13,780 nucleotides of DNA from an uncultured bacterium (GCA_905216155.1 CAJMSU010000028.1:1-13780); one strand, 5' to 3'. Shown: positions 1 through 7,031, counted from the first letter of the stretch. The notes: generated from the letters alone by a model not told the origin. Translations and numbers: made by a program.

Positions 1-2037
1 ATCTTCTTTAACTTGATCTTTTTCATGTTGTAAAGTCTTAACTGCTCCATTATAAACTACTACACCATCACGTATTATTCTAGCTTTTTCATTATTTCTA
101 ACAATTCCACTAGTAACATGACAACCAGCAATTAAACCAACCTTAGAAAATTTAAATATTTGACGTATTTCAAGTGTACCAGTAACTTTTTCTTCATATT
201 CTGGATCAAGCATACCTTTCATAGCGTTTTCCATATCTTCTACTACCTTATAGATAATGTCATATGTTTTTATTTCTACACCATATTGTTTAGCATTATC
301 AATAGCTTTTTGTCCTGCTCTTACATTGAAACCAATAATAATTGCAGATGATGCACTTGCTAGAACAACATCACTTTCAGTAATAGCACCAACAGCGCTA
401 CGAATAACATTGATTTTTACACCTTCAACGTTAATTTTTTCTAAAGAACTTCTAACAGCTTCCATACTACCATTAACATCAGCTTTTAAAACAACATTTA
501 TTTCTTTAGCTCCATCTTGGATTCTTCCAAATAAATCTTCTAAACTCATACCGTTAAAATTAGTATCTGCTTCTTTTGCTCTAAGACGTCTTTCATTAGC
601 AATTTGTTTAGCCTTCTTTTCTGATTCAAATGCCATAAACTTATCTCCGGCATTTGGAACATCATTAAGTCCAGTAACCTCAACTGGTGTTGATGGTTTA
701 GCTTCAACTATATTTTGTCCTTTATCATTTTTTAATGTACGAACTTTTCCGAATGATGTTCCTACTACTATTGGATCACCAAGTCTCAAAGTACCATTTT
801 GAATTAATAGCGTAGCAATACTTCCTACTTTGCTATCTTTACGGGCCTCAATTACGGCACCAGTTGCATAGCGTGATGGATTAGCTTTATATTCTTGCAT
901 TTCAGCTACTAATAGAATATTTTCTAAAAGTTCATTAATTCCTTCACCTGTTGCTGCAGAGATTTTATTAACTATAATATCTCCACCCCATTCTTCAGGA
1001 GTTAATCCATTTTCAACTAAACCACTCATTACTTTATCAATGTTGGCTTCTGGTTTATCAATTTTATTAATAGCAACAATTATTGGAACACCAGCAGCCT
1101 TAGCATGGTCAATTGCTTCTTTAGTTTGTGGCATAACACCATCATCTGCAGCAACAATTATAATAACTATATCAGTAATTGATGCTCCTCTAGCTCTCAT
1201 TTCAGTAAAAGCAGCATGTCCTGGTGTATCAATAAAAGTAATTAATTTATCATTGCAAGTAACTGAATAAGCACCAATTGCTTGTGTAATTCCACCAGCT
1301 TCTCCACTAGCTACATTAGTCTTTCTAATAGCATCAAGTAAAGTTGTTTTACCATGATCTACATGTCCCATAATAGTAACAACTGGAGGACGCTCTACTA
1401 AATCTTCTTTTTTATCTTCAATTTCAAAATTTTCAAAGTTGGAAATATCTGCTGTTTCTTCTCTTTTTAGAACTTTATTATAAAGAGAAACTAGGATTTC
1501 ACAAGTTTCAAAATCAAGTGATTGATTAACAGATGCCATAACACCAAGAGTCATTAATTTCTTAACTACATCAACTGATGCAATATTTAATTCTGAAGCT
1601 ATATCACTAACAGTCATACCTTCTTTATATAAAACTACATCATCGCTTATTTTATTTTCATTTGTTTGTAACTTTTCACGATTTTTGTACATTTTCTTTC
1701 TTTGTTTTAAGAAGTCTTTATTATTAGTAGTTTTTTTATCTCTTCTTGGTTTTACTTTTTCAAAATTATTAGAATTATCTAGATCAAACTTAGTATCCAT
1801 TGCAAGTTCTTCTGCTTTGTCATAAACTTCATCATCTAGTATTTTTTCTCTATATTCATCTATATCACCTTGAATATAATCCTCAGCATCTTGCATTTCA
1901 TTATCTAATAAAATTATATCTGTTTCACTTAAAAGGGTATCTTCATTTTCATAATTTATCCCAATTTTATCACATAAAGCCATAATATCTTCTACTGTTT
2001 TTCCAACATCTAACGCATAGTCTTTAATATTCATCAT
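1..2037 (-). CDS. infB: Translation initiation factor IF-2 (3' end outside window)
   Basis: IF-2 is the GTPase that brings initiator fMet-tRNA to the 30S subunit and promotes 50S joining in the cytoplasm. The reverse strand is open for 679 codons to the window edge. It shows a lysine- and acid-rich N-terminal region with IF2_N-like segments, then the G domain: G1 GHVDHGKT at residues 224-231, DTPGHAAF near 270 and NKID at 324-327. Domains II and III and most of domain IV follow. By comparison with Bacillus IF-2, about 25-30 C-terminal residues lie beyond base 1. The usual ITQHIGAY segment reads ITQAIGAY. The start is set by AGGTGA seven bases upstream and an in-frame TAA directly before it; a second ATG follows immediately. 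It lies 15 bp after rnpM and is the last visible gene of the operon. The family is certain. Confidence 0.97.
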   Translation of the reverse strand, partial: MMNIKDYALDVGKTVEDIMALCDKIGINYENEDTLLSETDIILLDNEMQDAEDYIQGDIDEYREKILDDEVYDKAEELAMDTKFDLDNSNNFEKVKPRRDKKTTNNKDFLKQRKKMYKNREKLQTNENKISDDVVLYKEGMTVSDIASELNIASVDVVKKLMTLGVMASVNQSLDFETCEILVSLYNKVLKREETADISNFENFEIEDKKEDLVERPPVVTIMGHVDHGKTTLLDAIRKTNVASGEAGGITQAIGAYSVTCNDKLITFIDTPGHAAFTEMRARGASITDIVIIIVAADDGVMPQTKEAIDHAKAAGVPIIVAINKIDKPEANIDKVMSGLVENGLTPEEWGGDIIVNKISAATGEGINELLENILLVAEMQEYKANPSRYATGAVIEARKDSKVGSIATLLIQNGTLRLGDPIVVGTSFGKVRTLKNDKGQNIVEAKPSTPVEVTGLNDVPNAGDKFMAFESEKKAKQIANERRLRAKEADTNFNGMSLEDLFGRIQDGAKEINVVLKADVNGSMEAVRSSLEKINVEGVKINVIRSAVGAITESDVVLASASSAIIIGFNVRAGQKAIDNAKQYGVEIKTYDIIYKVVEDMENAMKGMLDPEYEEKVTGTLEIRQIFKFSKVGLIAGCHVTSGIVRNNEKARIIRDGVVVYNGAVKTLQHEKDQVKED

Positions 2038-2052
2038 TTAGACTTCACCTCA

Positions 2053-2316
2053 CTATCTTTCTATAATATTTTTTACATCTTCATATAATTCATCATCTAT
2101 CTTACACTCAAGTTTTTTTTCAAGAGTCTTACTTTTTTTTATCTTTTCTAAAACTTGAATATCTTTTTTAATATATGCTCCTCTTCCATTAATTTTTCCA
2201 GTTTCATCTACAACAACTTTTCCTTCTGGTGTTCTAACAATACGAAGTAATTCTTGTTTAGGTAATTTTTCATGAGTTATAATGCAAGTCCTTAAAGGTA
2301 TCTTTCTAGTCTTCAT
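2053..2316 (-). CDS. rnpM: RnpM/YlxR family RNA-binding protein
   Basis: This is an 87-residue YlxR (DUF448) protein; the family is now called RnpM because it binds and modulates RNase P RNA. Diagnostic segments are RKIPLRTC at the N-terminus, RIVRTPEG at residues 25-32 and NGRGAY at 43-48, followed by a lysine-rich helix. The CxxC pair found in many members is reduced to CIIT, with only C11 kept, a variant I recall from other Bacilli. The start has AGGAG six bases upstream, and that SD lies directly after the nusA stop (9-bp gap), suggesting translational coupling. In many Firmicutes a ribosomal L7Ae-like gene (ylxQ) lies between this gene and infB; here infB follows after 15 bp with no room for it. 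Confidence 0.93.
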   Translation of the reverse strand: MKTRKIPLRTCIITHEKLPKQELLRIVRTPEGKVVVDETGKINGRGAYIKKDIQVLEKIKKSKTLEKKLECKIDDELYEDVKNIIER

Positions 2317-2325
2317 AAAATGCTC

Positions 2326-3501
2326 CTATCTAAAATTAATTCCAGCCTCACGTGCTTGCTCAGTTGTTTTAATATCGATTTTATAATGAGTTAATCTACT
2401 TGCAAGTCTTGCATTTTGTCCTTTTTTACCAATAGCAAGAGAGAAATTATCACCATCAGCAATTACCATTGCTTCTTGTTTTTTAGGATCAGTTATAGCA
2501 ACTGTTAAATCTTTTGCTGGAGCTAGGGCATTTTCTATAAAAACTGCAGGGTCGCTGTCATATCTAACAACGTCTAATTTTTCTCCATGTAATTCTTCAA
2601 TTATACGAGCTATTCTTGAACCTTTTTCTCCAATACATGCACCAATTGGATCAATGTTAGCTCTTTCTGATGATACTGCTACTTTACTTCTATTACCTGG
2701 ATCTCTAGCAACACTATAAAGCATTACAGAGCCATCAGCAAGTTCTGGTATTTCAAGTTCAAAAAGTCTCTTAACAAAACCATAATGAGTTCTACTTAAA
2801 AGAACTAATAAATTTTTACCATTATTGTCAACTTTAGAAACATAAACTTTGATTTGAGAACCCATTTCAATTTTTTCACCTGGAATACAATCTTTCTTAG
2901 GTAAAATACCATTTGTACGTCCAAGATCAATATAATAATTATCTGTATCTTCTAGGGCAACAGTACCAATTAATAATTCATCTTGTTTATCACCAAAATC
3001 ATTCATAATACTGTTTCTTTCAGCTTCTCTAATTTTTTGAATTACTACTTGTTTTGCTGTTGATGCTGCTACACGTCCAAAATCTTTTGGTGTAACTTCC
3101 TTATCAATTGTATCTCCAACTTCTAATGTCTTATCTATCTTCTTAGCGTCACTAAGTTTAATTTCAACATCAGGATTAAAATAACTTATTTCTTCTTTTT
3201 CTTCAGTATTTTCATCATTATCTACTTCTTCTTCATCATCTTCATCTGTATAATGTTCAAACAAATAATCTTCATACTCATCTTTAGTCATTTTATTATC
3301 ATCAACAACAGTTAAATAAGAATAAACTTTAATGTCTCCAGTATCTCTATCAAATACTACTTTAACATTTGTTTTTGAATTAAAGTTTTTCTTATAAGCA
3401 GAAGTTAGTGCTAATTCCATAGCATCATATACTACTTCTTTATCAATGTTTTTTTCTTTTACTATATTATCTAGAGCTTTTAAAAATTCTTTTCCATTCA
3501 T
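2326..3501 (-). CDS. nusA: Transcription termination/antitermination factor NusA
   Basis: NusA binds RNA polymerase and nascent RNA and modulates pausing, intrinsic termination and antitermination. The protein has 391 residues. The N-terminal RNAP-binding domain covers about 1-165, the S1 domain about 172-238, KH1 about 240-330 with GEKG at 291-294, and KH2 about 335-385 with GKKG at 358-361. There is no C-terminal acidic-repeat extension, as in Bacillus. An unusual acidic stretch of Asp and Glu at about 74-104 enlarges the N-terminal domain, and it probably explains why the protein is about 20 residues longer than the B. subtilis protein. The start lies a few bases after the rimP stop, with GGGAG in the end of rimP. 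It belongs to the rimP-nusA-rnpM-infB operon. Confidence 0.97.
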   Translation of the reverse strand: MNGKEFLKALDNIVKEKNIDKEVVYDAMELALTSAYKKNFNSKTNVKVVFDRDTGDIKVYSYLTVVDDNKMTKDEYEDYLFEHYTDEDDEEEVDNDENTEEKEEISYFNPDVEIKLSDAKKIDKTLEVGDTIDKEVTPKDFGRVAASTAKQVVIQKIREAERNSIMNDFGDKQDELLIGTVALEDTDNYYIDLGRTNGILPKKDCIPGEKIEMGSQIKVYVSKVDNNGKNLLVLLSRTHYGFVKRLFELEIPELADGSVMLYSVARDPGNRSKVAVSSERANIDPIGACIGEKGSRIARIIEELHGEKLDVVRYDSDPAVFIENALAPAKDLTVAITDPKKQEAMVIADGDNFSLAIGKKGQNARLASRLTHYKIDIKTTEQAREAGINFR

Positions 3502-3506
3502 ACTAC

Positions 3507-3755
3507 TTATTCTCCCTTCTCCTTTGAATATATATCAACTTCATATATATCATCACTAATTAGATTACTACTATCTAATTTTTTATTAATAATTCTAGAT
3601 GCTTCAGTAATTTTATTTAAGTCAATTACTTCTTTGCTATCTAAAACTATGTTAAGTATCTTCTTATTTTCTTCTACTGATGTAAAACAATCATCAACAA
3701 AGACATTTAAATCTTTAATATCTGAATTAACTAAAGATTCTATTTTTTCTTTCAA
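3507..3755 (-). CDS. rimP: Half-length RimP (N-terminal domain only)
   Basis: RimP is a 30S subunit maturation factor, normally about 150 residues with an alpha/beta N-terminal domain and an SH3-like C-terminal domain. This product has 82 residues and aligns only with the N-terminal domain, through the segment LNKITEASRIINKKLD. It ends where the usual SSPGLDRPL motif should begin, which here reads DIYSKEKG and then stops. The start is TTG at 3755, because AGGAGG (3769-3764) sits eight bases upstream. A GTG at 3764 in the same frame overlaps that SD and is not credible. Since nusA starts six bases later, no C-terminal domain can be recovered downstream. Identity rests on position before nusA plus weak sequence similarity. 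It could be a functional minimal RimP or a decayed copy. Confidence 0.78.
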   Translation of the reverse strand: MKEKIESLVNSDIKDLNVFVDDCFTSVEENKKILNIVLDSKEVIDLNKITEASRIINKKLDSSNLISDDIYEVDIYSKEKGE

Positions 3756-3796
3756 AATAAGCACCTCCTAAAAATAATAATAGAGTGGAACAACAT
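3752..3796 (-). CDS. Candidate 14-residue leader peptide before rimP
   Basis: A short frame starts at ATG 3796 with AAGGAG (3807-3802) five bases upstream and encodes MLFHSIIIFRRCLF. Its TGA stop (3754-3752) overlaps the rimP TTG start by two bases. Two in-frame AGG Arg codons are themselves the rimP SD. The predicted transcript start near 3811 puts this SD almost at the 5' end. The ATG lies in the loop of the hairpin at 3783-3804. This arrangement suggests that leader translation controls hairpin formation and rimP translation. A chance ORF of this length cannot be excluded. Confidence 0.45.
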   Translation of the reverse strand: MLFHSIIIFRRCLF

Positions 3797-3804
3797 TTCC
3801 ACTC
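3783..3804 (-). promoter_or_regulatory. Leader hairpin of the rimP-nusA operon, attenuator-like
   Basis: On the minus strand a perfect 8-bp stem (GAGTGGAA / TTCCACTC) encloses the six-base loop ATGTTG and is followed by the T-rich run TATTATTATTTTT. It lies between the promoter and the rimP SD. Its 5' arm includes the last three bases of the leader-peptide SD. It resembles a weak intrinsic terminator, so regulated read-through is possible. Confidence 0.55.
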
Positions 3805-3817
3805 CTTTCTTAAACGT

Positions 3818-3846
3818 ATTATAACATACAATTATTAATTTGAGAA
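3818..3846 (-). promoter_or_regulatory. Promoter of rimP-nusA-rnpM-infB operon
   Basis: On the minus strand the -35 is TTCTCA (3846-3841), then a 17-base spacer, then a perfect -10 TATAAT (3823-3818) with an extended TGT directly before it. Predicted start of transcription is near 3811, just ahead of the leader peptide SD. Confidence 0.7.
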
Positions 3847-3870
3847 CTAAATATCTTTAAAATTTATAAA
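3840..3870 (+). promoter_or_regulatory. Possible promoter of the CPBP protease gene
   Basis: TTGAGA at 3840-3845 and TATAAA at 3865-3870 (or TTATAA one base earlier) are 18-19 bases apart. The -35 overlaps that of the divergent rimP promoter on the opposite strand, so the two could compete. The spacing is long, so this is tentative. Confidence 0.35.
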
Positions 3871-3900
3871 AAATGTGTTAATCTTTAAAAAGGTGATACT

Positions 3901-4581
3901 ATGAAAATAAATAAATTTATAAATGTTAAAGAGTTATTAAAAGGAATATTGATATTTATCCTATTTTACTTTTCTTCACTTTTTCAATTAATACCAATTA
4001 CTCTTTTTAATATAAAAAGGACAACTTCTAATAGTATTATTTTAAGTACTTTTTCAAATATTTGTCTACTTATAATACTTATTATTATATATAGACGTGA
4101 GTTGATAAAAGAGTTTAAATTGTTTAAAAAGAATTTATTAGAAAATTTAGATACAGGTATTAAATACTGGCTAATAGGATTATTAGTTATGATGATATCT
4201 AATATAATAATTACTTATATACTTGGTCTAAATCAGGCACAAAATGAACAGGCTGTACAAAAGATGATTAATAAGATGCCAATTATGATGCTAATAACTG
4301 CTGGTTTTATAGCACCAATTACTGAAGAAATAACCTTTAGAAAAACTTTTAAAAATATGTTCTTAAATAAATATTTATTTATTATTTTATCTGGTTTAGT
4401 ATTTGGATCTATGCATGTTATAACAAGTTATTCTAATCCATTAGAACTATTATATATAATTCCATATGGAAGTTTAGGAATGACATTTGCTGCAATGTAT
4501 TATAAAACAGATACAATATATACATCTATTTCAATGCATATGTTACATAATACAATTTTAACATTGGTATCAATTTTATAA
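3901..4581 (+). CDS. CPBP family intramembrane metalloprotease
   Basis: This 226-residue polytopic membrane protein has the three motifs of the CPBP (CAAX protease and bacteriocin-processing, Abi) family. They are EExxxR at E142, E143 and R147, FxxxH at 168-172 (FGSMH), and HxxxN at H213-N217. All the expected metal-binding and catalytic residues are present, so the enzyme is probably active. There are about six hydrophobic segments. Substrates in this family range from peptide pheromones and bacteriocins to prenylated proteins in eukaryotes; nothing here identifies the substrate. The start has AAGGTGAT three bases before ATG. The gene stands alone, divergent from the rimP operon and closed by its own terminator. 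Family call is firm; role unknown. Confidence 0.9.
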   Translation: MKINKFINVKELLKGILIFILFYFSSLFQLIPITLFNIKRTTSNSIILSTFSNICLLIILIIIYRRELIKEFKLFKKNLLENLDTGIKYWLIGLLVMMISNIIITYILGLNQAQNEQAVQKMINKMPIMMLITAGFIAPITEEITFRKTFKNMFLNKYLFIILSGLVFGSMHVITSYSNPLELLYIIPYGSLGMTFAAMYYKTDTIYTSISMHMLHNTILTLVSIL

Positions 4582-4620
4582 GGAAGTCTAATCTTTATTT
4601 ATTGGTTGGGCTCCTTTTTA
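4580..4620 (+). terminator. Intrinsic terminator of the CPBP gene
   Basis: AAGGA (4580-4584) pairs with TCCTT (4612-4616). After a one-base bulge, GTCTAATC (4586-4593) pairs with GGTTGGGC (4604-4611) using three G-T wobbles. The loop has ten bases and a T tract follows. The stem starts inside the stop codon. Confidence 0.65.
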
Positions 4621-4661
4621 TTTTAGTTTTTTGTTATAGTTTTCTTTATAGCATATTTTTG

Positions 4662-4699
4662 TCATATAAAAACCTCGCTTTTTATTCGATACGAGGTTT
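4662..4699 (-). terminator. Intrinsic terminator of the minus-strand membrane-protein operon
   Basis: AAACCTCG (4670-4677) and CGAGGTTT (4692-4699) form a perfect 8-bp stem. Read on the minus strand it is followed by TTTTTATAT. It lies about 60 bases beyond the stop of the gene ending at 4757. Confidence 0.75.
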
Positions 4700-4756
4700 G
4701 TAGTTATAAAACATTATTAGATTCAAAAATATGAATCATTCAAATATTATATTTTT

Positions 4757-5248
4757 TTATTTATTATTTTCACTATTTTTTTTACCTTCTTGTATTCCTT
4801 GGCTTATACCCTTAGCAATTGATGATGCTGCATTTGCTACAGTTGGAGTTATTTTTTCAATTCCCTGTTGTGCAATAGGCATAACTTGTTGAGTTGTATA
4901 TGCAGTAATTTCTCTTCTATGAGCAATAAACATTACAATAGCACCTGCAACTATTAACACAAAACCAAGAGTCCCCATAGATCCTCCTAATGCAAATAAA
5001 CCAATACCTCCAAATACATTTCCTGTAGTATTTTTTATTGCATTAACTTCATTTCCATTGCCAAAATTATTTAATAAATCAACTCCATTAACAGCTGTAT
5101 TCCCAAAAACTAGAAATCCAATAACTGTTAATAAAAAGCTTAATACAAGGATAATTATACCAATAATTAAAAGGATCTTACCTACTTTTTTTACTTTGGC
5201 ATTATTTTTTTGATAATTTTCTTCACTTAGATATTCGTTATTTTGCAT
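4757..5248 (-). CDS. Small membrane protein with two transmembrane segments
   Basis: I cannot name this 163-residue protein. It has a polar N-terminus, a long hydrophobic segment at about 22-48, a loop, a glycine-rich second membrane segment at about 79-108, then RRE and a tail from 115 that is amphipathic, rich in Gln, Ala, Ile and Gly, and probably cytoplasmic. The N-terminal YLSEENYQ and the TTQQVMPIAQQGIEK tail resemble hypothetical membrane proteins I recall from Firmicutes, often encoded beside relatives. AAAGGA lies nine bases before the ATG. The start overlaps by 11 bp the restored reading frame of the broken upstream gene, so the two were probably translated in a coupled way from one promoter. 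No enzyme motif is seen. Confidence 0.8.
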   Translation of the reverse strand: MQNNEYLSEENYQKNNAKVKKVGKILLIIGIIILVLSFLLTVIGFLVFGNTAVNGVDLLNNFGNGNEVNAIKNTTGNVFGGIGLFALGGSMGTLGFVLIVAGAIVMFIAHRREITAYTTQQVMPIAQQGIEKITPTVANAASSIAKGISQGIQEGKKNSENNK

Positions 5249-5748
5249 GAATCATTTTCCTTTCTATAAAAGCACCAAGTAAAGCAAGAGCTGCAATAGA
5301 CGCACCTATTATATAGAATATTTGATATGACATAGGATCTACATTTCTATAATAAACTGCATAAATAAACTGCATAATCTTTGTTTTTTATTGTAAAGTC
5401 TTCTTGCTCTAAATCAGTCATTTTAGAAGATAAATTGCTAGATTCTCTTTCACATTTATTTTTATTAACATACCAATTTGGAACACTCATATTCATTGAG
5501 TCACATTCTTGTTCTTTAGCTTCATATTGTTCTTTAAGAGTATTATACTCTTTTTCAATTTCTTTTAATCTCTTATTGGCAGCTTTAATTGCAGTTTCTG
5601 ATTGCTTTAAAACAGCATTAGATCTTTCTTTATTGACTCTTTTTGAATCAAGTTGTTTAAGTCCACCAATACCGGCAATAATTAGTCCAGTTATACAACC
5701 AATGATAATAATTTTAACTGGTAATGTTATTTTTTTAGTACTCTTCAT
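5238..5748 (-). pseudogene. Membrane/coiled-coil protein gene broken by a 13-bp duplication
   Basis: As read, translation from ATG 5748 gives a membrane anchor (about 10-30) and a coiled coil rich in Lys, Glu and Gln, then shifts frame and stops at 5347 after DYAVYLCSLL. The frame break falls in an exact tandem duplication of 13 bp (5352-5364 and 5365-5377). Removing one copy restores a continuous 165-residue frame through DYAVYYRNVDPMSYQ. It then adds a second hydrophobic segment with GASIAALALLGAF, ending at a TAA (5240-5238) that overlaps the next gene. The restored topology (membrane helix, long helical domain, membrane helix, basic end) matches that of its downstream neighbour. A GTG at 5757 is an alternative start; no strong SD is seen for either. 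The gene could be a pseudogene, a phase-variable gene or a recent strain mutation. An assembly error is less likely but possible. Confidence 0.82.
5351..5377. repeat. Exact tandem duplication, 13-bp period
   Basis: The unit ATAAACTGCATAA occurs at 5352-5364 and again at 5365-5377, with one further matching base at 5351. Thirteen is not a multiple of three, so the duplication shifts the reading frame of the minus-strand gene around it. Confidence 0.95.
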
Positions 5749-5771
5749 AACAATCACTATCTTCTGATATA

Positions 5772-5800
5772 ATCATACACTATTATTAATTTTCTTACAA
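5772..5800 (-). promoter_or_regulatory. Promoter of the broken membrane-protein operon
   Basis: On the minus strand the -35 is TTGTAA (5800-5795), then 17 bases, then -10 TATGAT (5777-5772). The start site near 5765 leaves a leader of about 16 bases before ATG 5748. An active-looking promoter remains in front of the frameshifted gene. Confidence 0.65.
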
Positions 5801-5902
5801 TATATTTTAGTAAGTTTTATATTATTAATATATGACGGGGTTAATTTTCTAGCATTTAAACTTTATTATTTATATATAAATAAATTTTATCTTAATAATT
5901 TT

Positions 5903-5932
5903 TATATAGTTGGATAACTTATATATAGTTGG
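5903..5932 (+). promoter_or_regulatory. Repeated TATATAGTTGG motif, possible XRE operator
   Basis: TATATAGTTGG occurs at 5903-5913 and again at 5922-5932, 19 bases apart. The second copy runs into the SD of the XRE gene. Between them AGTT and AACT form a partial dyad. The position suggests autoregulation by the encoded regulator; this is inference. Confidence 0.4.
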
Positions 5933-5944
5933 GAGGTTTTAAAT

Positions 5945-6205
5945 ATGACTTCAATGGAATTAGTAGGATTAAATACAAAATGGTACAGATATCAAAATAA
6001 TATGACACAGGAACAATATGCAAATAAAACTAAATTTAAAGTGGCATATATAAGTACTATAGAAAATGGTGATGCTAATTTAACATGTAAAAGCATAGAT
6101 TTTATAGCACAATCATTTAATATCAAAGTAAAAGATTTATTTAATGAAGAAACAGCATTGAAAGCCAAAAAATTACCAATGCGAGTTGATATGCTAAAAA
6201 AATAA
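5945..6205 (+). CDS. XRE-family helix-turn-helix transcriptional regulator
   Basis: This 86-residue protein is almost entirely a Cro/CI-type HTH domain (about residues 10-66). MTQEQYANKT forms the first helices, YISTIENGDANLT the recognition-helix and IENG turn region, and the final helices contain FIAQSFNIKVKDLF. A short basic C-terminus follows with no second domain, so it should bind DNA as a dimer without a visible ligand domain. GGGAGG lies eight bases before ATG. It is divergent from the membrane-protein operon and shares its intergenic region, making that operon and itself the likely targets. The family is clear; the signal is unknown. Confidence 0.88.
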   Translation: MTSMELVGLNTKWYRYQNNMTQEQYANKTKFKVAYISTIENGDANLTCKSIDFIAQSFNIKVKDLFNEETALKAKKLPMRVDMLKK

Positions 6206-6235
6206 AATGTTGAATTTTCAGCATTTTGTTTTTTT
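6204..6235 (+). terminator. Intrinsic terminator of the XRE gene
   Basis: AAAATG (6204-6209) pairs with CATTTT (6222-6227), and the stem is extended inward by a wobble and TG/CA pairs. A run of seven T follows at 6229-6235. The stem starts inside the stop codon. Confidence 0.75.
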
Positions 6236-6303
6236 ATTAAATAGTTTTCTTTAGCTGATAAAAATATATTATAGATTTATCTTTTTTGGCAATAAATTTT
6301 ATT

Positions 6304-6345
6304 ATATAAAAACCATGTTTCTATCTTTTGTAAGAAACATGGTTT
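6304..6345 (-). terminator. Strong intrinsic terminator after the VUT-like gene
   Basis: AAACCATGTTTC (6310-6321) and GAAACATGGTTT (6334-6345) form a perfect 12-bp stem with a 12-base loop. On the minus strand TTTTTATAT follows. It sits only a few bases beyond the stop at 6349. Confidence 0.85.
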
Positions 6346-6348
6346 ATT

Positions 6349-6972
6349 TTATAGACCTTTTTTTATTTGCATATCTAAATAAGTAATAACTAAACAAATA
6401 ATACTTTGTAATAATAATGTAGAAAAATACCCTACCCAATAAGTCTCAACTACTAAAGTATCAATATAGAATAATGAATAAAATAAATAGTTAATAACTA
6501 GTGCGAATAGATAATTCATAAATAATAATATAAAATTAGGTTTCATATTATCAAGTAAAAATTGATAAATAGTAATATTTACGAACTGACTAGTAATATA
6601 TCCACAAAAATCACCTACTACATTGTAAAAATTAAAACCAGTTCCTGTTGCAATATTCATTATTAATACAAAAAGTACCAAACTAATACCAGAGATAGAA
6701 ATACCTAACATACCTGTTTTATATCCTTTTTTCTTAGCTATATAATTTGTTAAAAAATAAATAGCTGGTAATAAAAATAATGAATATGTAAGAGATACAT
6801 CCCCTATCATAAAACTATATTTTTTCAATGATTCAGTAAGAATGACTACTGTAGATAAAAGTAATACATATATCCATTTATCATCATTTTCTACTACTTT
6901 TTTTGAATAATTTTTATTTTTTTCCTTTAGAACTTTCTTTTTACTAGATTTAGCTTTCTTATAAGTACTCAC
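6349..6972 (-). CDS. VUT/YhhQ-like membrane transporter (divergent)
   Basis: This 207-residue protein has a lysine-rich cytoplasmic N-terminus (about 1-30) and about six membrane segments. LFLLPAIYFLTNYIAKKKGYK and GDFCGYITSQFVNITIYQFL match in pattern the two most conserved parts of the VUT (YhhQ) family, which imports queuosine precursors such as preQ0 and preQ1. The match is distant, so the substrate is not assured. The start is GTG with AAAGGG eight bases upstream; an ATG two bases earlier is immediately followed by a stop. It lies 59 bp after the ASCH-fusion gene on the same strand with no obvious terminator between, so the two may be co-transcribed. No queuosine biosynthesis gene or preQ1 riboswitch is recognised nearby. 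Confidence 0.6.
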   Translation of the reverse strand: MSTYKKAKSSKKKVLKEKNKNYSKKVVENDDKWIYVLLLSTVVILTESLKKYSFMIGDVSLTYSLFLLPAIYFLTNYIAKKKGYKTGMLGISISGISLVLFVLIMNIATGTGFNFYNVVGDFCGYITSQFVNITIYQFLLDNMKPNFILLFMNYLFALVINYLFYSLFYIDTLVVETYWVGYFSTLLLQSIICLVITYLDMQIKKGL

Positions 6973-7031
6973 ATTATCAACCCTTTCTATTATGAATATA
7001 TAGTAACATATTTTTATTAATTTTTCTATTA

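Noticed and set aside
160..1985. Several open frames on the plus strand (160-351, 257-802, 1040-1270, 1800-1985)
   Set aside because: They lie opposite infB, whose GTPase motifs are clear; they have no SD and no recognisable product.
3756..3764. GTG start for rimP at 3764
   Set aside because: That codon is part of the AGGAGGTG SD; the TTG at 3755 is correctly spaced.
3901..4581. CPBP protease as a bacteriocin immunity or phage abortive-infection gene
   Set aside because: No bacteriocin, ABC exporter or defence partner is adjacent; the family alone does not support this role.
5381..5767. Plus-strand open frame of 128 codons
   Set aside because: It is antisense to the frameshifted membrane/coiled-coil gene, has no SD, and its hydrophobicity is a mirror of the coding strand.
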